Notes: a model not told the origin generated them from the letters alone. A DNA stretch of 64,000 nucleotides from Rhizobium sp. BK313 (GCF_014193655.1 NZ_JACHZQ010000009.1:186001-250000), one strand, 5' to 3'. Shown: positions 26,436-34,591, numbered from the stretch's first letter. Numbers and translations: made by a program.

Positions 26436-27155
26436 ATGACGACGACGGAAAAAAGGGCGACAATAATATTGGTACACGGGGCGTGGGCCGACGGCTCAAG
26501 CTGGGCAAATGTGATACCGCCTTTGCGCGACCTCGGCTTCGAGGTCTTGGCGGCGCCGATCCCAATGACTTCCCTTGGCGATGATGTGGCCGCGCTGACG
26601 AGATACCTCGACCGGGCTTCGGCGCCTGTTGTCCTCGCGGGACATGCCTATGCCGGTGCCGTCGTTTCGTCCATCGACGACAAGCGCGTCAGGTCAGTCG
26701 TTCTGGTGGCGGCTCTTGCTCCGGCGAAAGGCGAAACGGTAGCCGATGTGTTCTACCGGGAGGAGCCGCATCCGCAAGCGCCGCAGTTGGCACCCGATAC
26801 CCACGGCTTCATATGGATGCCGGAGGAAGGGTTTCAGAACGCTTTTGCGCAGAATGCAAAGGCCGAAACAAAAAAGATCCTCTCGGCGATTCAGCGGCCG
26901 ATTGCAGTGGCCTGCATTCAGGAAGCTGTCACCCACACCAACTGGAGCGACAAGCCAAGCTGGTATTTGCTGGCGGAAGAGGATCGGATGATAAAGCCTA
27001 CGATCCAGCGCTTCATGGCAGAACGAATGGGCGCCCGGATCCGCTCTGTTGCGGCCGATCATACGCCATCGATCACCGAGCCGCGTGCGGTCGTGGAGAT
27101 CATCGCGGAAGCGGTTACCCATCACGAGATTCCGAAGCACGGATCTTTAGCCTGA
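26436..27155 (+). CDS. Alpha/beta hydrolase-like protein lacking the nucleophile Ser
   Basis: A 239-residue protein of the EstC/salicylate esterase-like type: LVHGAWADGSSW, VAADHTPSITEP at the C-terminal His. The nucleophile elbow reads GHAYAG instead of GHSYGG, so Ser is replaced by Ala (codon GCC, 26647-26649). The acid and His regions are kept. Either this subfamily is non-hydrolytic or it uses other chemistry. It stands alone before the dyad-controlled hydrolase/monooxygenase unit. Confidence 0.82.
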   Translation: MTTTEKRATIILVHGAWADGSSWANVIPPLRDLGFEVLAAPIPMTSLGDDVAALTRYLDRASAPVVLAGHAYAGAVVSSIDDKRVRSVVLVAALAPAKGETVADVFYREEPHPQAPQLAPDTHGFIWMPEEGFQNAFAQNAKAETKKILSAIQRPIAVACIQEAVTHTNWSDKPSWYLLAEEDRMIKPTIQRFMAERMGARIRSVAADHTPSITEPRAVVEIIAEAVTHHEIPKHGSLA

Positions 27156-27221
27156 CGGCTGCACATTGATTTATTCCATCTAGAGAAACGATCCATTTCG
27201 CAAAGCTCCCATTGTGACAAT

Positions 27222-27252
27222 ATAACCGTTAAGTTATTGTTAGAGCGGTTAC
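27222..27252. promoter_or_regulatory. ATAACC-N19-GGTTAC dyad
   Basis: ATAACC (27222-27227) faces GGTTAC (27247-27252) with a 19-nt spacer, ending 27 bp before the hydrolase start at 27280. Only one dyad is present here, against tandem pairs at 19840 and 21881. Confidence 0.66.
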
Positions 27253-27279
27253 TTAGCGGTCATTGAGAGGAGTGACGCC

Positions 27280-28176
27280 ATGGCGAAGACGAGATACAAG
27301 TTTGCTGAAGTAGACGGCCTCGACATATTTTACCGGGAGGCGGGAGCGCAGGAGTCGCCGGCTATTCTGCTGCTTCATGGGTTTCCGAGCGGCAGCCATA
27401 TGTTTCGCGACCTCATCCCACTCCTGGGGACTGATTTCCGGGTCGTCGCACCGGATTTGCCGGGATTCGGGCGTTCAGCAATGCCGGAACCGGGCGCGTT
27501 TACCTATACGTTCGAGAAGCTCGCGGAGGTGATCTCAGGATTTACCGAGGCAGTGGGGCTCAAGCGCTTCGCCATCTATGTTTTTGACTATGGCGCACCC
27601 GTGGGATTTCGCGTGGCTTTAAAACATCCCGACCGGGTCACGGCGATCATCTCTCAAAACGGCAATGCCTATGACGAGGGCCTCAGCAGCGGCTGGGATT
27701 CGATGCGCGCCTACTGGCAAGCGCCGACACCCGAGTTTCGCGAGTCGCTGCGCGCGGCCTTCACACCGTCCGCGACCCGCTACCAGTATGAACACGGTGT
27801 CGACGATCCGTCCCTGGTCAGCCCCGACGGGCAGAACCTGGATAATTTCTATCTTGCGCGGCCGGGCGCCGAAGAGCCCCAATTGGACTATTTTACCGAC
27901 TATGGCAGCAATGTCGCCTTGTACCCTGAGATCCAGCGATATCTTCGGGAGCATCAACCACCGCTCTTGGTGGTATGGGGCGAGAGGGACCCTTATTTCC
28001 TACCGGCGGGGGCGCTGGCTTTCCGGCGCGACCTGCCGGATGCACGTGTGACGTTCTTCCCAACGGGCCACTTCGCGCTCGAGACCCATGCCGATGAGAT
28101 TGCCGCCGAGATCATGGAATTCCTGACAGGAAAGGCAGGCATTGCGACGCGCGGCGCCGGCATCGCAGCAACCTGA
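27280..28176 (+). CDS. Alpha/beta hydrolase with Asp nucleophile, paralogue of the 18963 gene
   Basis: A 298-residue hydrolase nearly collinear with the one at 18963-19823: HGFPSGSHMFRDL, nucleophile elbow VFDYGAPVGF with Asp, and TGHFALETH with the catalytic His. The last 15 or so residues are an extra low-complexity Ala/Gly tail. It lies 40 nt upstream of the LLM monooxygenase gene, so the two are likely co-transcribed under the dyad at 27222. I infer hydrolysis of a product or substrate of that monooxygenase, perhaps an epoxide or lactone. Confidence 0.88.
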   Translation: MAKTRYKFAEVDGLDIFYREAGAQESPAILLLHGFPSGSHMFRDLIPLLGTDFRVVAPDLPGFGRSAMPEPGAFTYTFEKLAEVISGFTEAVGLKRFAIYVFDYGAPVGFRVALKHPDRVTAIISQNGNAYDEGLSSGWDSMRAYWQAPTPEFRESLRAAFTPSATRYQYEHGVDDPSLVSPDGQNLDNFYLARPGAEEPQLDYFTDYGSNVALYPEIQRYLREHQPPLLVVWGERDPYFLPAGALAFRRDLPDARVTFFPTGHFALETHADEIAAEIMEFLTGKAGIATRGAGIAAT

Positions 28177-28216
28177 TTGCCATGGATCAATCTCTACACT
28201 TGAAAGGACAGATCAA

Positions 28217-29554
28217 ATGACAAACCGACGTATGATTTTGAGCGGCTTCTTTTTCAATCCGCAGGGCGACCATCGGATGTCATGGCGCCATCCGGCCGCG
28301 CCGGGTCGGGACATCTTCGGTCTCCAATATTTTCGGGAACTTGCAGACGCAGCAGAACGTGCCAAGCTGGACGCGATTTTCCTGGCGGATCACGTCGCAA
28401 TCTGGGACAGCTACGAAAGCAACGTTGCCCACTATGCCAATGCGCGCCTGGAACCGTTGACGCTCCTGTCGGCACTTGCTGCCGTAACCAAAGACATAGG
28501 GCTGATTGCAACAGCATCGGCGTCCTACACCGAACCTTACAACCTTGCTCGAACCTTCGCTTCACTCGACTATATCAGCAATGGCCGTGCGGCTTGGAAC
28601 GTGGTCACATCGGGGATGAACGAGGAGGCGATGAATTTCGGCCGCGACGGCAACATCGAGCATGCGTTCCGTTATGAAAGAGCTGCCGAATTCCTTGAGA
28701 CGGCAAAGGCGCTTTGGGACAGCATCGAAGATGAAGCTCTCCTTTTCGACAAGCAATCGGGGTTCTTTGCCAACCCGGCTTTGGTGCACCGGATTGATCA
28801 TCAAGGCAAACATTTCAAGGTGCGCGGTCCGCTCAACGTGCCCCGACCGCCGCAGGGGTATCCGGTCATCGTGCAGGCCGGCTCATCGAGGGACGGCAAG
28901 GATCTCGCTGCCAGGCATGCAGAGATCAATTTCTCCCTGGCGCGGTCGATCGAGGAAGGCAAGAAGAACCGGGCTGAATTCGACGATCGGCTGGCTCAAT
29001 ACGGCAGAACACCAGACAGTCTCAAGATTCTGCCGGGAATCCTGCCCATCGTGGCCGCATCGCTTTCCGAAGCCGAGGAGAAGCGCGACTTCTTGGAAAG
29101 CCTGACGCCACCTCGGCTGGCGATCGACCTGGTTTCGAGCTGGGTCGGCATGGATCTCTCCGGCTATCCGGTCGACGGACCTGTTCCGGAACTGCCAGAC
29201 GAAAGCACGTTCGACGGGCAGCGAACAAACCTCGTGCGGGTCAAGACGATGGCGGCGCAGGGAATGACGATCCGGCAAATTGCAAGTCAAGTCGCCAAGG
29301 CTGGAACGGCTCCGATGATGTCCGGCACGCCGAAGCAGATTGCAGATGAGATGGAAGCCTGGTTCACCGAAGGTGCTGCGGACGGCTTCAACCTGATGTT
29401 CCCGGTCCTGCCCGAGGATTGGACGAACTTTTGCCGGGACGTGGTTCCCGAGCTGCAAGGCCGCGGTCTGGTGCAGACGGAATACAAGCCGGGGACGTTG
29501 CGAGACAAGTTGGGCCTGAAGCGCCCGTTGAATTCCCTCTCACGAAGCGCATGA
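28217..29554 (+). CDS. LLM-class FMN-dependent monooxygenase (NtaA/SnaA/DszA family)
   Basis: A 445-residue flavin-dependent monooxygenase. It begins MILSGFFFNPQGDHRMSWRH, typical of this family, followed by ADHVAIWDS, WNVVTSGMNEEAMNFG and QAGSSRDGKDLAARHAE. Members oxidise organosulphur, chelate or antibiotic substrates using FMNH2 from a separate reductase. The reductase at 21973 shares its operator type and is the natural candidate. I chose the ATG at 28217, which has a GAAAGGA ribosome site. Substrate unknown. Confidence 0.92.
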   Translation: MTNRRMILSGFFFNPQGDHRMSWRHPAAPGRDIFGLQYFRELADAAERAKLDAIFLADHVAIWDSYESNVAHYANARLEPLTLLSALAAVTKDIGLIATASASYTEPYNLARTFASLDYISNGRAAWNVVTSGMNEEAMNFGRDGNIEHAFRYERAAEFLETAKALWDSIEDEALLFDKQSGFFANPALVHRIDHQGKHFKVRGPLNVPRPPQGYPVIVQAGSSRDGKDLAARHAEINFSLARSIEEGKKNRAEFDDRLAQYGRTPDSLKILPGILPIVAASLSEAEEKRDFLESLTPPRLAIDLVSSWVGMDLSGYPVDGPVPELPDESTFDGQRTNLVRVKTMAAQGMTIRQIASQVAKAGTAPMMSGTPKQIADEMEAWFTEGAADGFNLMFPVLPEDWTNFCRDVVPELQGRGLVQTEYKPGTLRDKLGLKRPLNSLSRSA

Positions 29555-29587
29555 CTGGCGTGACCGCGCGTCATCACAATGTTAGGC

Positions 29588-29607
29588 CGGGGTCGAGCTA
29601 GACCCCG
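29588..29607 (+). terminator. Hairpin after the monooxygenase gene
   Basis: CGGGGTC and GACCCCG form a 7-bp stem with a 6-nt loop, 33 nt after the stop. Only a short T-run (ATTTG) follows, so termination strength is uncertain. Confidence 0.5.
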
Positions 29608-29835
29608 ACCATTTGCGATAGAGGGAATGGAAAACAGGCGGCGCCTGAAAATGCACAAGCCACTGCGCGCACGCCTTGGATCCCCCGCCGAGCTGTGATC
29701 CTTCGTTCTTGGAACGTAGATCGTTGCGCTGCACCGCAATAAAAGCAAACACTTTGTTGACTTGTTTGGGAACGATCGGACGCGGTGAGCCTGCTAAAGC
29801 GTTGGGAAACCGAGACCGTGAACAAGGATTGCAAC

Positions 29836-30423
29836 ATGGACGCAAACGGAGAATGGTTGCGGACGCTGATCCAGAATAGCGATATTTTAGGCCAGGGCTC
29901 CATCGCACCCGATTTTACATTACCGGATGTTTTCGGCGCAAACGTCTCGCTTTACGACCGTTTGAAAGGCGGAGCGGTCGTTCTGATGTTCCATCGCGGC
30001 ACTTTCAGCAGCCCGTATAGTCATCTTCAGCTTGCCGCATACCAAGAGGCGTTGCCGGAGATCACCCTCGCGGGCGGTCAGATCGTGGCAGTTTCGCAGC
30101 AATTGCCGGATCGGAATATCAAGGTCATGGAGCACCACGGACTGACGTTCGACTTGCTCAGCGATGCCGGCAATGAAGTCGCGCGCAATTTCGGCTTGCT
30201 TTACAGCGCCCAGGATGATTTTCGACGCAGGGTGGGAACGCCAGCCGCAGATTTAACGTCCTCGGACAGGAACAATGCCGGCGAGTTTCCGATAGCGGCG
30301 ACCTTCGTAATCAGCCCGACAAAAACGATAACTGCATCATTCATCGAGGCTGATATCAGAAAGTGCCCGAGCCCTAAGCAGATTGTCTCAGCGTTAGAGG
30401 CCGCTTACGAGTTGATGCCCTAA
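29836..30423 (+). CDS. Peroxiredoxin-like (AhpC/TSA fold) protein without the active-site Cys
   Basis: A 195-residue protein with a clear thioredoxin/AhpC fold: GSIAPDFTLPDVFGANVSLY, VVLMFHRGTF, GGQIVAVSQQLPD and FVISPTKTI. Where relatives have a WCPYC-like site it reads FSSPYS, so both Cys are Ser. The two remaining Cys are at the N-terminal flank or in KCPSP near the C-terminus. Peroxide reduction by the standard mechanism is therefore not expected. I chose the ATG at 29836, with AAGGA 7 nt upstream; an in-frame GTG is at 29785. It converges on the nitrile hydratase genes. Confidence 0.85.
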   Translation: MDANGEWLRTLIQNSDILGQGSIAPDFTLPDVFGANVSLYDRLKGGAVVLMFHRGTFSSPYSHLQLAAYQEALPEITLAGGQIVAVSQQLPDRNIKVMEHHGLTFDLLSDAGNEVARNFGLLYSAQDDFRRRVGTPAADLTSSDRNNAGEFPIAATFVISPTKTITASFIEADIRKCPSPKQIVSALEAAYELMP

Positions 30424-30458
30424 CCATAGGCCCGGACGCTGAGGAGAATGCGGCTTTC

Positions 30459-31118
30459 TTAGACCGGTTCAAGGTAGCTCTCCCACGCGTCGATCGATAC
30501 GGACAACGACGGATCTGCGTCGTCGCCCCAAAGTTCCTGTCCGGAGAATACCACTGTGTAGACCCATTGCGGGTTGGCGCCGCGACCATGGGCGTTGTCA
30601 TCCGGGAACGCATAAGCCCCTTGAATGGCCTGAACTACCCCACGCTTCGCGCGCGCATACCGTGGGAGCCTGGTATGCCCGAGCGGATTGATGTTTCGTG
30701 TTCGAACCTTATCGCCAACCTGATAGACGGCGGGAGACGACACCGGTAGCTCGCTCGGCCCTGCGAATAGCATGTCGTCAACCGATGAAGGCCGCAGGAT
30801 GTCTCCGATCGGCCTCCTGCCGCCGTGTTCCAACGCTCCATGGAAAAGTTCCGCCTCGGTCGCAAAACCTTCGCGCGCCAGCAAGAAATCAAGACCTCGG
30901 ATCCAGATCTCGTAGTAGCTCGCGCTTAGATAATCCGGTGGCGGTATGAGTTCGTAGGCGTGCCGATTTTCATCCAGCGTCCAGGCGCCGAGACAGGCCG
31001 CACATAGCGACACACCCAAGGCCCGCTTCTCCCACTCGGCGTGGAAGACAGGCTCGTCCGGTTCAGGCTTGATAGGACCAAAACCCATCAGACCCCCGAG
31101 ATCGTGTGGACCGTTCAT
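30459..31118 (-). CDS. Nitrile hydratase subunit beta
   Basis: A 219-residue beta subunit: MNGPHDLGGLMGFGPI at the start, FHAEWEKRALGVSLC, GDKVRTRNINPLGHTRLPRY and a C-terminal SH3-like barrel with YTVVFSGQELWG. It forms the alpha-beta dimer that hydrates nitriles to amides. It overlaps the alpha gene by 4 bp. No activator (P14K-like) or amidase gene follows; the next gene converges from the other strand. Confidence 0.93.
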   Translation of the reverse strand: MNGPHDLGGLMGFGPIKPEPDEPVFHAEWEKRALGVSLCAACLGAWTLDENRHAYELIPPPDYLSASYYEIWIRGLDFLLAREGFATEAELFHGALEHGGRRPIGDILRPSSVDDMLFAGPSELPVSSPAVYQVGDKVRTRNINPLGHTRLPRYARAKRGVVQAIQGAYAFPDDNAHGRGANPQWVYTVVFSGQELWGDDADPSLSVSIDAWESYLEPV

Positions 31119-31756
31119 CGAATCTGCTCCGGCAGACGCACGATTGCGGTTCCAATCATTGCATCGCGGCTGACAAGAGCAGCGAGCGCCTCCTCGGATA
31201 AACCTTCAGTTCCAGCCGGCCGCTCCGGTATGACCAGATACCGCAGTTCTGCGGTTGAATCCCATACCCGTATCTTCTTTTCGGCGGGGAGGTCGACGCC
31301 GAATTCAGCAAGGACCGATCTCGGATCGATCACCGCCCGGGACCGATAGGCCGGCGATTTATACCAGACAGGCGGGAGCCCGAGCACCGCCCAGGGGTAA
31401 CAGGAGCACAGCGTGCAGACCACCAGATTGTGAACCTCCGGCGTGTTGAAAATGGCGCGCATGCGCGTACCGTGTCGCTCGCCAAACCCCAGGCTTACGA
31501 TTGCATGCGTTGCGTCTCGCGCGAGCCATTCGGCATACGTCGGATCTATCCACGCCCGGGCGACGACAGCAGCTCCGTTCCTTGGACCGACTTTTGTCTC
31601 GTAGGTATCAATGATCCTGTCGACGGCAGCTGGGTCAATCAGACCTTTGCGGGTGAGGAGAGTCTCGAGGGCGCGCACCCTCGCCTGCATGTCCGAATAG
31701 TGGCTGTCATGTTCGTGATGGAGGTGATCGTCGTGGTCGTGATCCATCGCGTCCAA
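31115..31756 (-). CDS. Nitrile hydratase subunit alpha, cobalt type
   Basis: A 213-residue alpha subunit with the metal claw CTLCSC near residues 112-117; the Thr marks the cobalt type, where iron enzymes have Ser. The N-terminus is rich in His and Asp (MDAMDHDHDDHLHHEHDSHY), a possible metal-binding tail. It is first gene of the alpha-beta pair. Cobalt insertion normally needs an activator protein; none is encoded nearby. The enzyme turns nitriles into amides in the cytoplasm. Confidence 0.95.
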   Translation of the reverse strand: MDAMDHDHDDHLHHEHDSHYSDMQARVRALETLLTRKGLIDPAAVDRIIDTYETKVGPRNGAAVVARAWIDPTYAEWLARDATHAIVSLGFGERHGTRMRAIFNTPEVHNLVVCTLCSCYPWAVLGLPPVWYKSPAYRSRAVIDPRSVLAEFGVDLPAEKKIRVWDSTAELRYLVIPERPAGTEGLSEEALAALVSRDAMIGTAIVRLPEQIR

Positions 31757-32024
31757 ATCCTCTCCGCTGTCTGAATATTCTGCGAACGAGGATTGTGCTG
31801 CTGGTTGCCGGCGCCCGCAAGTCTCCTATGCGGAGACGTTTGTTGACGAGATTCATATCGATCCAGCTGCGATCTCGCCATACCAGCGTTGAAGGCGCGA
31901 AGATGTCTGCAACCAATCTTTGAGACTAGCCGCTCGTGCGATCCCGTTGCTCTAAGGCCAGCGGCCAGATGTCGGAACGATCTCACGCGGAACTCAAATG
32001 CCAAATCGTATAGGGACGTTCGGG

Positions 32025-32795
32025 ATGACAAACTCAGTCGCAATCGTAACAGGGGCAAGCTCGGGCATCGGCGAGGCGACGGCAATCAGGCTCGCACAGG
32101 ACTTCTCGGCTGTTGTTATCGCCGCGCGTGGTGGCGAAAACCTGAAGAGGGTCGCCGAAGAGATTCGTGCTGCTGGCGCAGAAGCCTTACCACTTGAATT
32201 GGATCTCGCAGAAGCGGCAGCCGCCGATACCGCGGTCAACGAGACGCTGAAGACGTTCGGACAGATCGATGCTCTGCTAAACATCGCCGGCGCGGTACCC
32301 GGCATTGATCTCTTCCAATTGTCCGATCAACAATGGAATACGGCACTCGAGCTCAAATTCCATGGCGCAAGGCGCCTGACCCTTCGGGCATGGGACGCAC
32401 TGAAGGCGTCAAAAGGGGCCGTCGTCTTCACGTCCGGCACGGGTGCCGAACAGCCGAATGCAGCGACCGCTGCGATCGGCACCATTAATGCGGCGATCGA
32501 AGCCCTTGCAAAAGCTTTTTCCGAACGAGGCCTCAAGGATGGCGTTCAGGTAAACAGCGTTTCCCCCGGTCCGGTCATGACCATTCGGCGCCAGGGACTG
32601 ATCGAGAAAGCGGCGGCGGCCAATGGTATCTCGGTAGATGCGGCCAAAGCTAAATTCCTGGAGCAGGCCGGGATTGCCCGATTTGGCGAAGCTGAGGAAA
32701 TTGCGGAGCTTCTGGCCTTCGTCGTTTCGCCAAAAGCACGTTGGTTGACGGGCACCATCCTGCGGATGGACGGAGGGGAGATCAAGACCGTCTGA
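32025..32795 (+). CDS. SDR-family protein lacking the Tyr-x3-Lys pair (paralogue of 18130 gene)
   Basis: A 256-residue SDR of the same length as the protein at 18130-18900 and similar throughout: TGASSGIGEA, NIAGAVPGIDLFQLSD, KDGVQVNSVSPGPVM, GTILRMDGGE. The catalytic region reads IGTINAAIEALAKAF, so the Tyr and Lys of active SDRs are replaced by Ile and Asn. I chose the ATG at 32025 to match the paralogue; an upstream ATG lies at 31998. It is divergent from nitrile hydratase. Confidence 0.85.
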   Translation: MTNSVAIVTGASSGIGEATAIRLAQDFSAVVIAARGGENLKRVAEEIRAAGAEALPLELDLAEAAAADTAVNETLKTFGQIDALLNIAGAVPGIDLFQLSDQQWNTALELKFHGARRLTLRAWDALKASKGAVVFTSGTGAEQPNAATAAIGTINAAIEALAKAFSERGLKDGVQVNSVSPGPVMTIRRQGLIEKAAAANGISVDAAKAKFLEQAGIARFGEAEEIAELLAFVVSPKARWLTGTILRMDGGEIKTV

Positions 32796-32838
32796 TGGGA
32801 AATCTTTCGAAGGCGCATGATGCACCAGTCGGAGGATC

Positions 32839-32866
32839 GCCCTGCCGCGGAACGCCGCGGCAGGGC
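32839..32866 (+). terminator. Strong GC hairpin after the SDR gene
   Basis: A perfect 12-bp stem (CCCTGCCGCGG with CCGCGGCAGGG plus one outer G-C pair) around an AACG loop, 43 nt after the SDR stop. There is no T-run; in high-GC rhizobia such stems often mark 3' ends. Confidence 0.6.
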
Positions 32867-32996
32867 AGTTCAACTCTGCCCTGCAGCACGAGATCACTCG
32901 TGTAGACCATGATGATATGGTGAGGTATGTTTATTTAGAAGTGCCTTATGAACAATGAGCATCCCGGCAGCGTTTCTTTATCAGGAGGAATGTCCA

Positions 32997-33182
32997 ATGA
33001 AGAATTTGCAAAACCGACAGGTCAAACAGCCAGGCCCGCGCGAGCTGGACGTGGAACAGCATTGCAAAAAACACGGTGTTGACGCCGCCGAAGCCAAGAA
33101 GCTGGTCAAGCTTTTAGGTCGGCACGCTCCGCTTCACGAGCTACATGCTAACGCACCGCCGAAACAACCTCGTTGGCGGTAG
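32997..33182 (+). CDS. DUF3606-like small protein
   Basis: A 61-residue basic protein resembling DUF3606: RELDVEQHCKKHGVDAAEAKKLVK, a SAM-like helical pair expected to bind nucleic acid or protein. A textbook AGGAGG ribosome site lies 8 nt upstream of the ATG at 32997. Function unknown; such proteins are frequent on rhizobial replicons near stress genes. Confidence 0.7.
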   Translation: MKNLQNRQVKQPGPRELDVEQHCKKHGVDAAEAKKLVKLLGRHAPLHELHANAPPKQPRWR

Positions 33183-33411
33183 TATTTTCCCGAGCTATCG
33201 ATGGCCGAACGTGATCACGGTTCAAAGATCGACCTTGGCGTTTCGCCCGTGTCCGGCTTTGCGCTTGAGACATAATCGCGGCCTCAAAACACTGCGTAGT
33301 CCAGCGTCCAATCCTCACCTGCTCGTCACGCTTCGTTCGCACTTCCTCCCTCAGCGGAAGGCGAATTGACGAACCGGATGCACTAGCATCCGCCGAGGTG
33401 TACAATCATGC

Positions 33412-33684
33412 ATGGATAAGCAACTCGTAGAGCAATATCTGAAACTAGCGAAGCAGCATGTGGCCCAAGGCCGCAGACATATTACGCGGCAAAAGCAAAT
33501 CATTTTCGTACTTACGCGTGGCCAACAGGACACCTCGCAAGCCCGTGGGCTCCTATCGACCTTTGAGGAATTGCAACTGATGCATGTTGCCGAACGGAAC
33601 CGTCTCCAAAAGGAGTTGGAGTGGATGAGGAGGCATGATCGGGTGACGGAGCGCTATGAACAGACGGAGACCGAGGCGGGATAG
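33412..33684 (+). CDS. Hypothetical coiled-coil protein
   Basis: A 90-residue protein rich in Gln, Arg and Glu, predicted helical throughout (LVEQYLKLAKQHVAQGRRHI, then ELQLMHVAERNRLQKELEWM). I recognise no domain. The N-terminal motif with LAxxHVAxGxxxIxRQ occurs in many short rhizobial hypothetical proteins. No signal peptide. The start follows a GAGGTG-containing segment. Confidence 0.55.
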   Translation: MDKQLVEQYLKLAKQHVAQGRRHITRQKQIIFVLTRGQQDTSQARGLLSTFEELQLMHVAERNRLQKELEWMRRHDRVTERYEQTETEAG

Positions 33685-33903
33685 GGCTTCGTCTCCACCT
33701 TGCAAAGACCTGGCCTGCTACCCATTTAATGCCGTGAAGGCTGCGAGACCGGCGAATTTGTATCGCATCGAAGCCGACGCTTCGCTGGAACGACGGCAAG
33801 AGCGTCAGTCTGCAGCCATTGTGCCCGCAGCTTATTTGCATGATGGGCATTCCCGCCATTTCTTATCGTTTACGCTGACCAAACGGTCGGCGAAGGATTT
33901 CTA

Positions 33904-34056
33904 TTGAGCAAACCAAACATCGCTGCCGCGCCCGCGGCGGTGAAGCCGCGCGAGCGCGATGAGGCCGTAAACCGGCCAGACAAAAACTGGAAACCGTATC
34001 CCTGCCTTCTCACACGCCGAGAACTGCAGGAATTGATCGCCGAGCAGCTCGGCTGA
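33904..34056 (+). CDS. Small hypothetical protein (50 residues, TTG start)
   Basis: An in-frame 51-codon stretch beginning with TTG at 33904, preceded by GAAGGA 5 nt away, and ending TGA at 34056. The product has a Pro/Arg-rich first half and a helix ending LTRRELQELIAEQLG, the kind of tail seen in short conserved rhizobial proteins. It lies 41 nt before the bS21 gene. Too short to place in a family. Confidence 0.45.
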   Translation: MSKPNIAAAPAAVKPRERDEAVNRPDKNWKPYPCLLTRRELQELIAEQLG

Positions 34057-34097
34057 TCGGCAACCACTTTAGCAATAGCAACAACAAGGAGAACAGA

Positions 34098-34334
34098 ATG
34101 CAAGTTCTGGTTAGAGACAATAATGTCGAGCAGGCAATCAGGGCGCTGAAAAAAAAGATGCAGCGCGAAGGGCTGTTCCGAGAGTTGAAGGCGCGACGAG
34201 CTTACGAGAAGCCCTCAGAACGCCGCATCCGGGAAAAAGCACAGGCAATCAGCAGACATCGCAAGGCTGCTCGGAAGAAGATGCAGCGAGAGGGCCTTAT
34301 TGCCACTTCTAAACGAAGATCATCGGCACGATAA
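34098..34334 (+). CDS. rpsU: Ribosomal protein bS21 (paralogue)
   Basis: A 78-residue very basic protein with the bS21 core: VLVRDNNVEQAIRALKKKMQ, REGLFRELKARRAYEKPSER and RIREKAQAISRHRKAARK. It joins the 30S platform near the anti-Shine-Dalgarno. Rhizobia usually carry more than one bS21 gene; this one, among small accessory genes, is likely a condition-specific copy. An AAGGAG ribosome site precedes the start. The motif KKMQREGL occurs twice, near residues 20 and 61. Confidence 0.9.
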   Translation: MQVLVRDNNVEQAIRALKKKMQREGLFRELKARRAYEKPSERRIREKAQAISRHRKAARKKMQREGLIATSKRRSSAR

Positions 34335-34399
34335 AGAAACACCGCCGGTGCCGCCCTTCAATGTGGCGGCCCACGGTTGAAGGAAGGGTTGAATGATGG

Positions 34400-34591
34400 A
34401 TGAGTTTGTATAGCGTGACGGTTTCCGAAGAACGGCTTGAGGATTGCCGTGATGTCATTGAGCCTGACTTGCAAGACTTGATTGAACGAACGATCGGCTC
34501 CGGCTTCTCCCGTGAAGAGGTATTGATCGCGATCAGCGAATTGACGGCCGAGGATTTTGCCGCGGTCGCGAAGCTTCCGAGCGTCCACTAG
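34400..34591 (+). CDS. Hypothetical protein (63 residues)
   Basis: A short acidic protein beginning MSLYSVTVSEERLEDCRDV, with a helical segment SREEVLIAISELTAEDFAAV. No recognised domain. A GAATGATGGATG context gives a weak ribosome site. The frame stays open after its TAG stop into the stress-protein remnant at 34592, which may be coincidence or reading-frame decay. Confidence 0.45.
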   Translation: MSLYSVTVSEERLEDCRDVIEPDLQDLIERTIGSGFSREEVLIAISELTAEDFAAVAKLPSVH

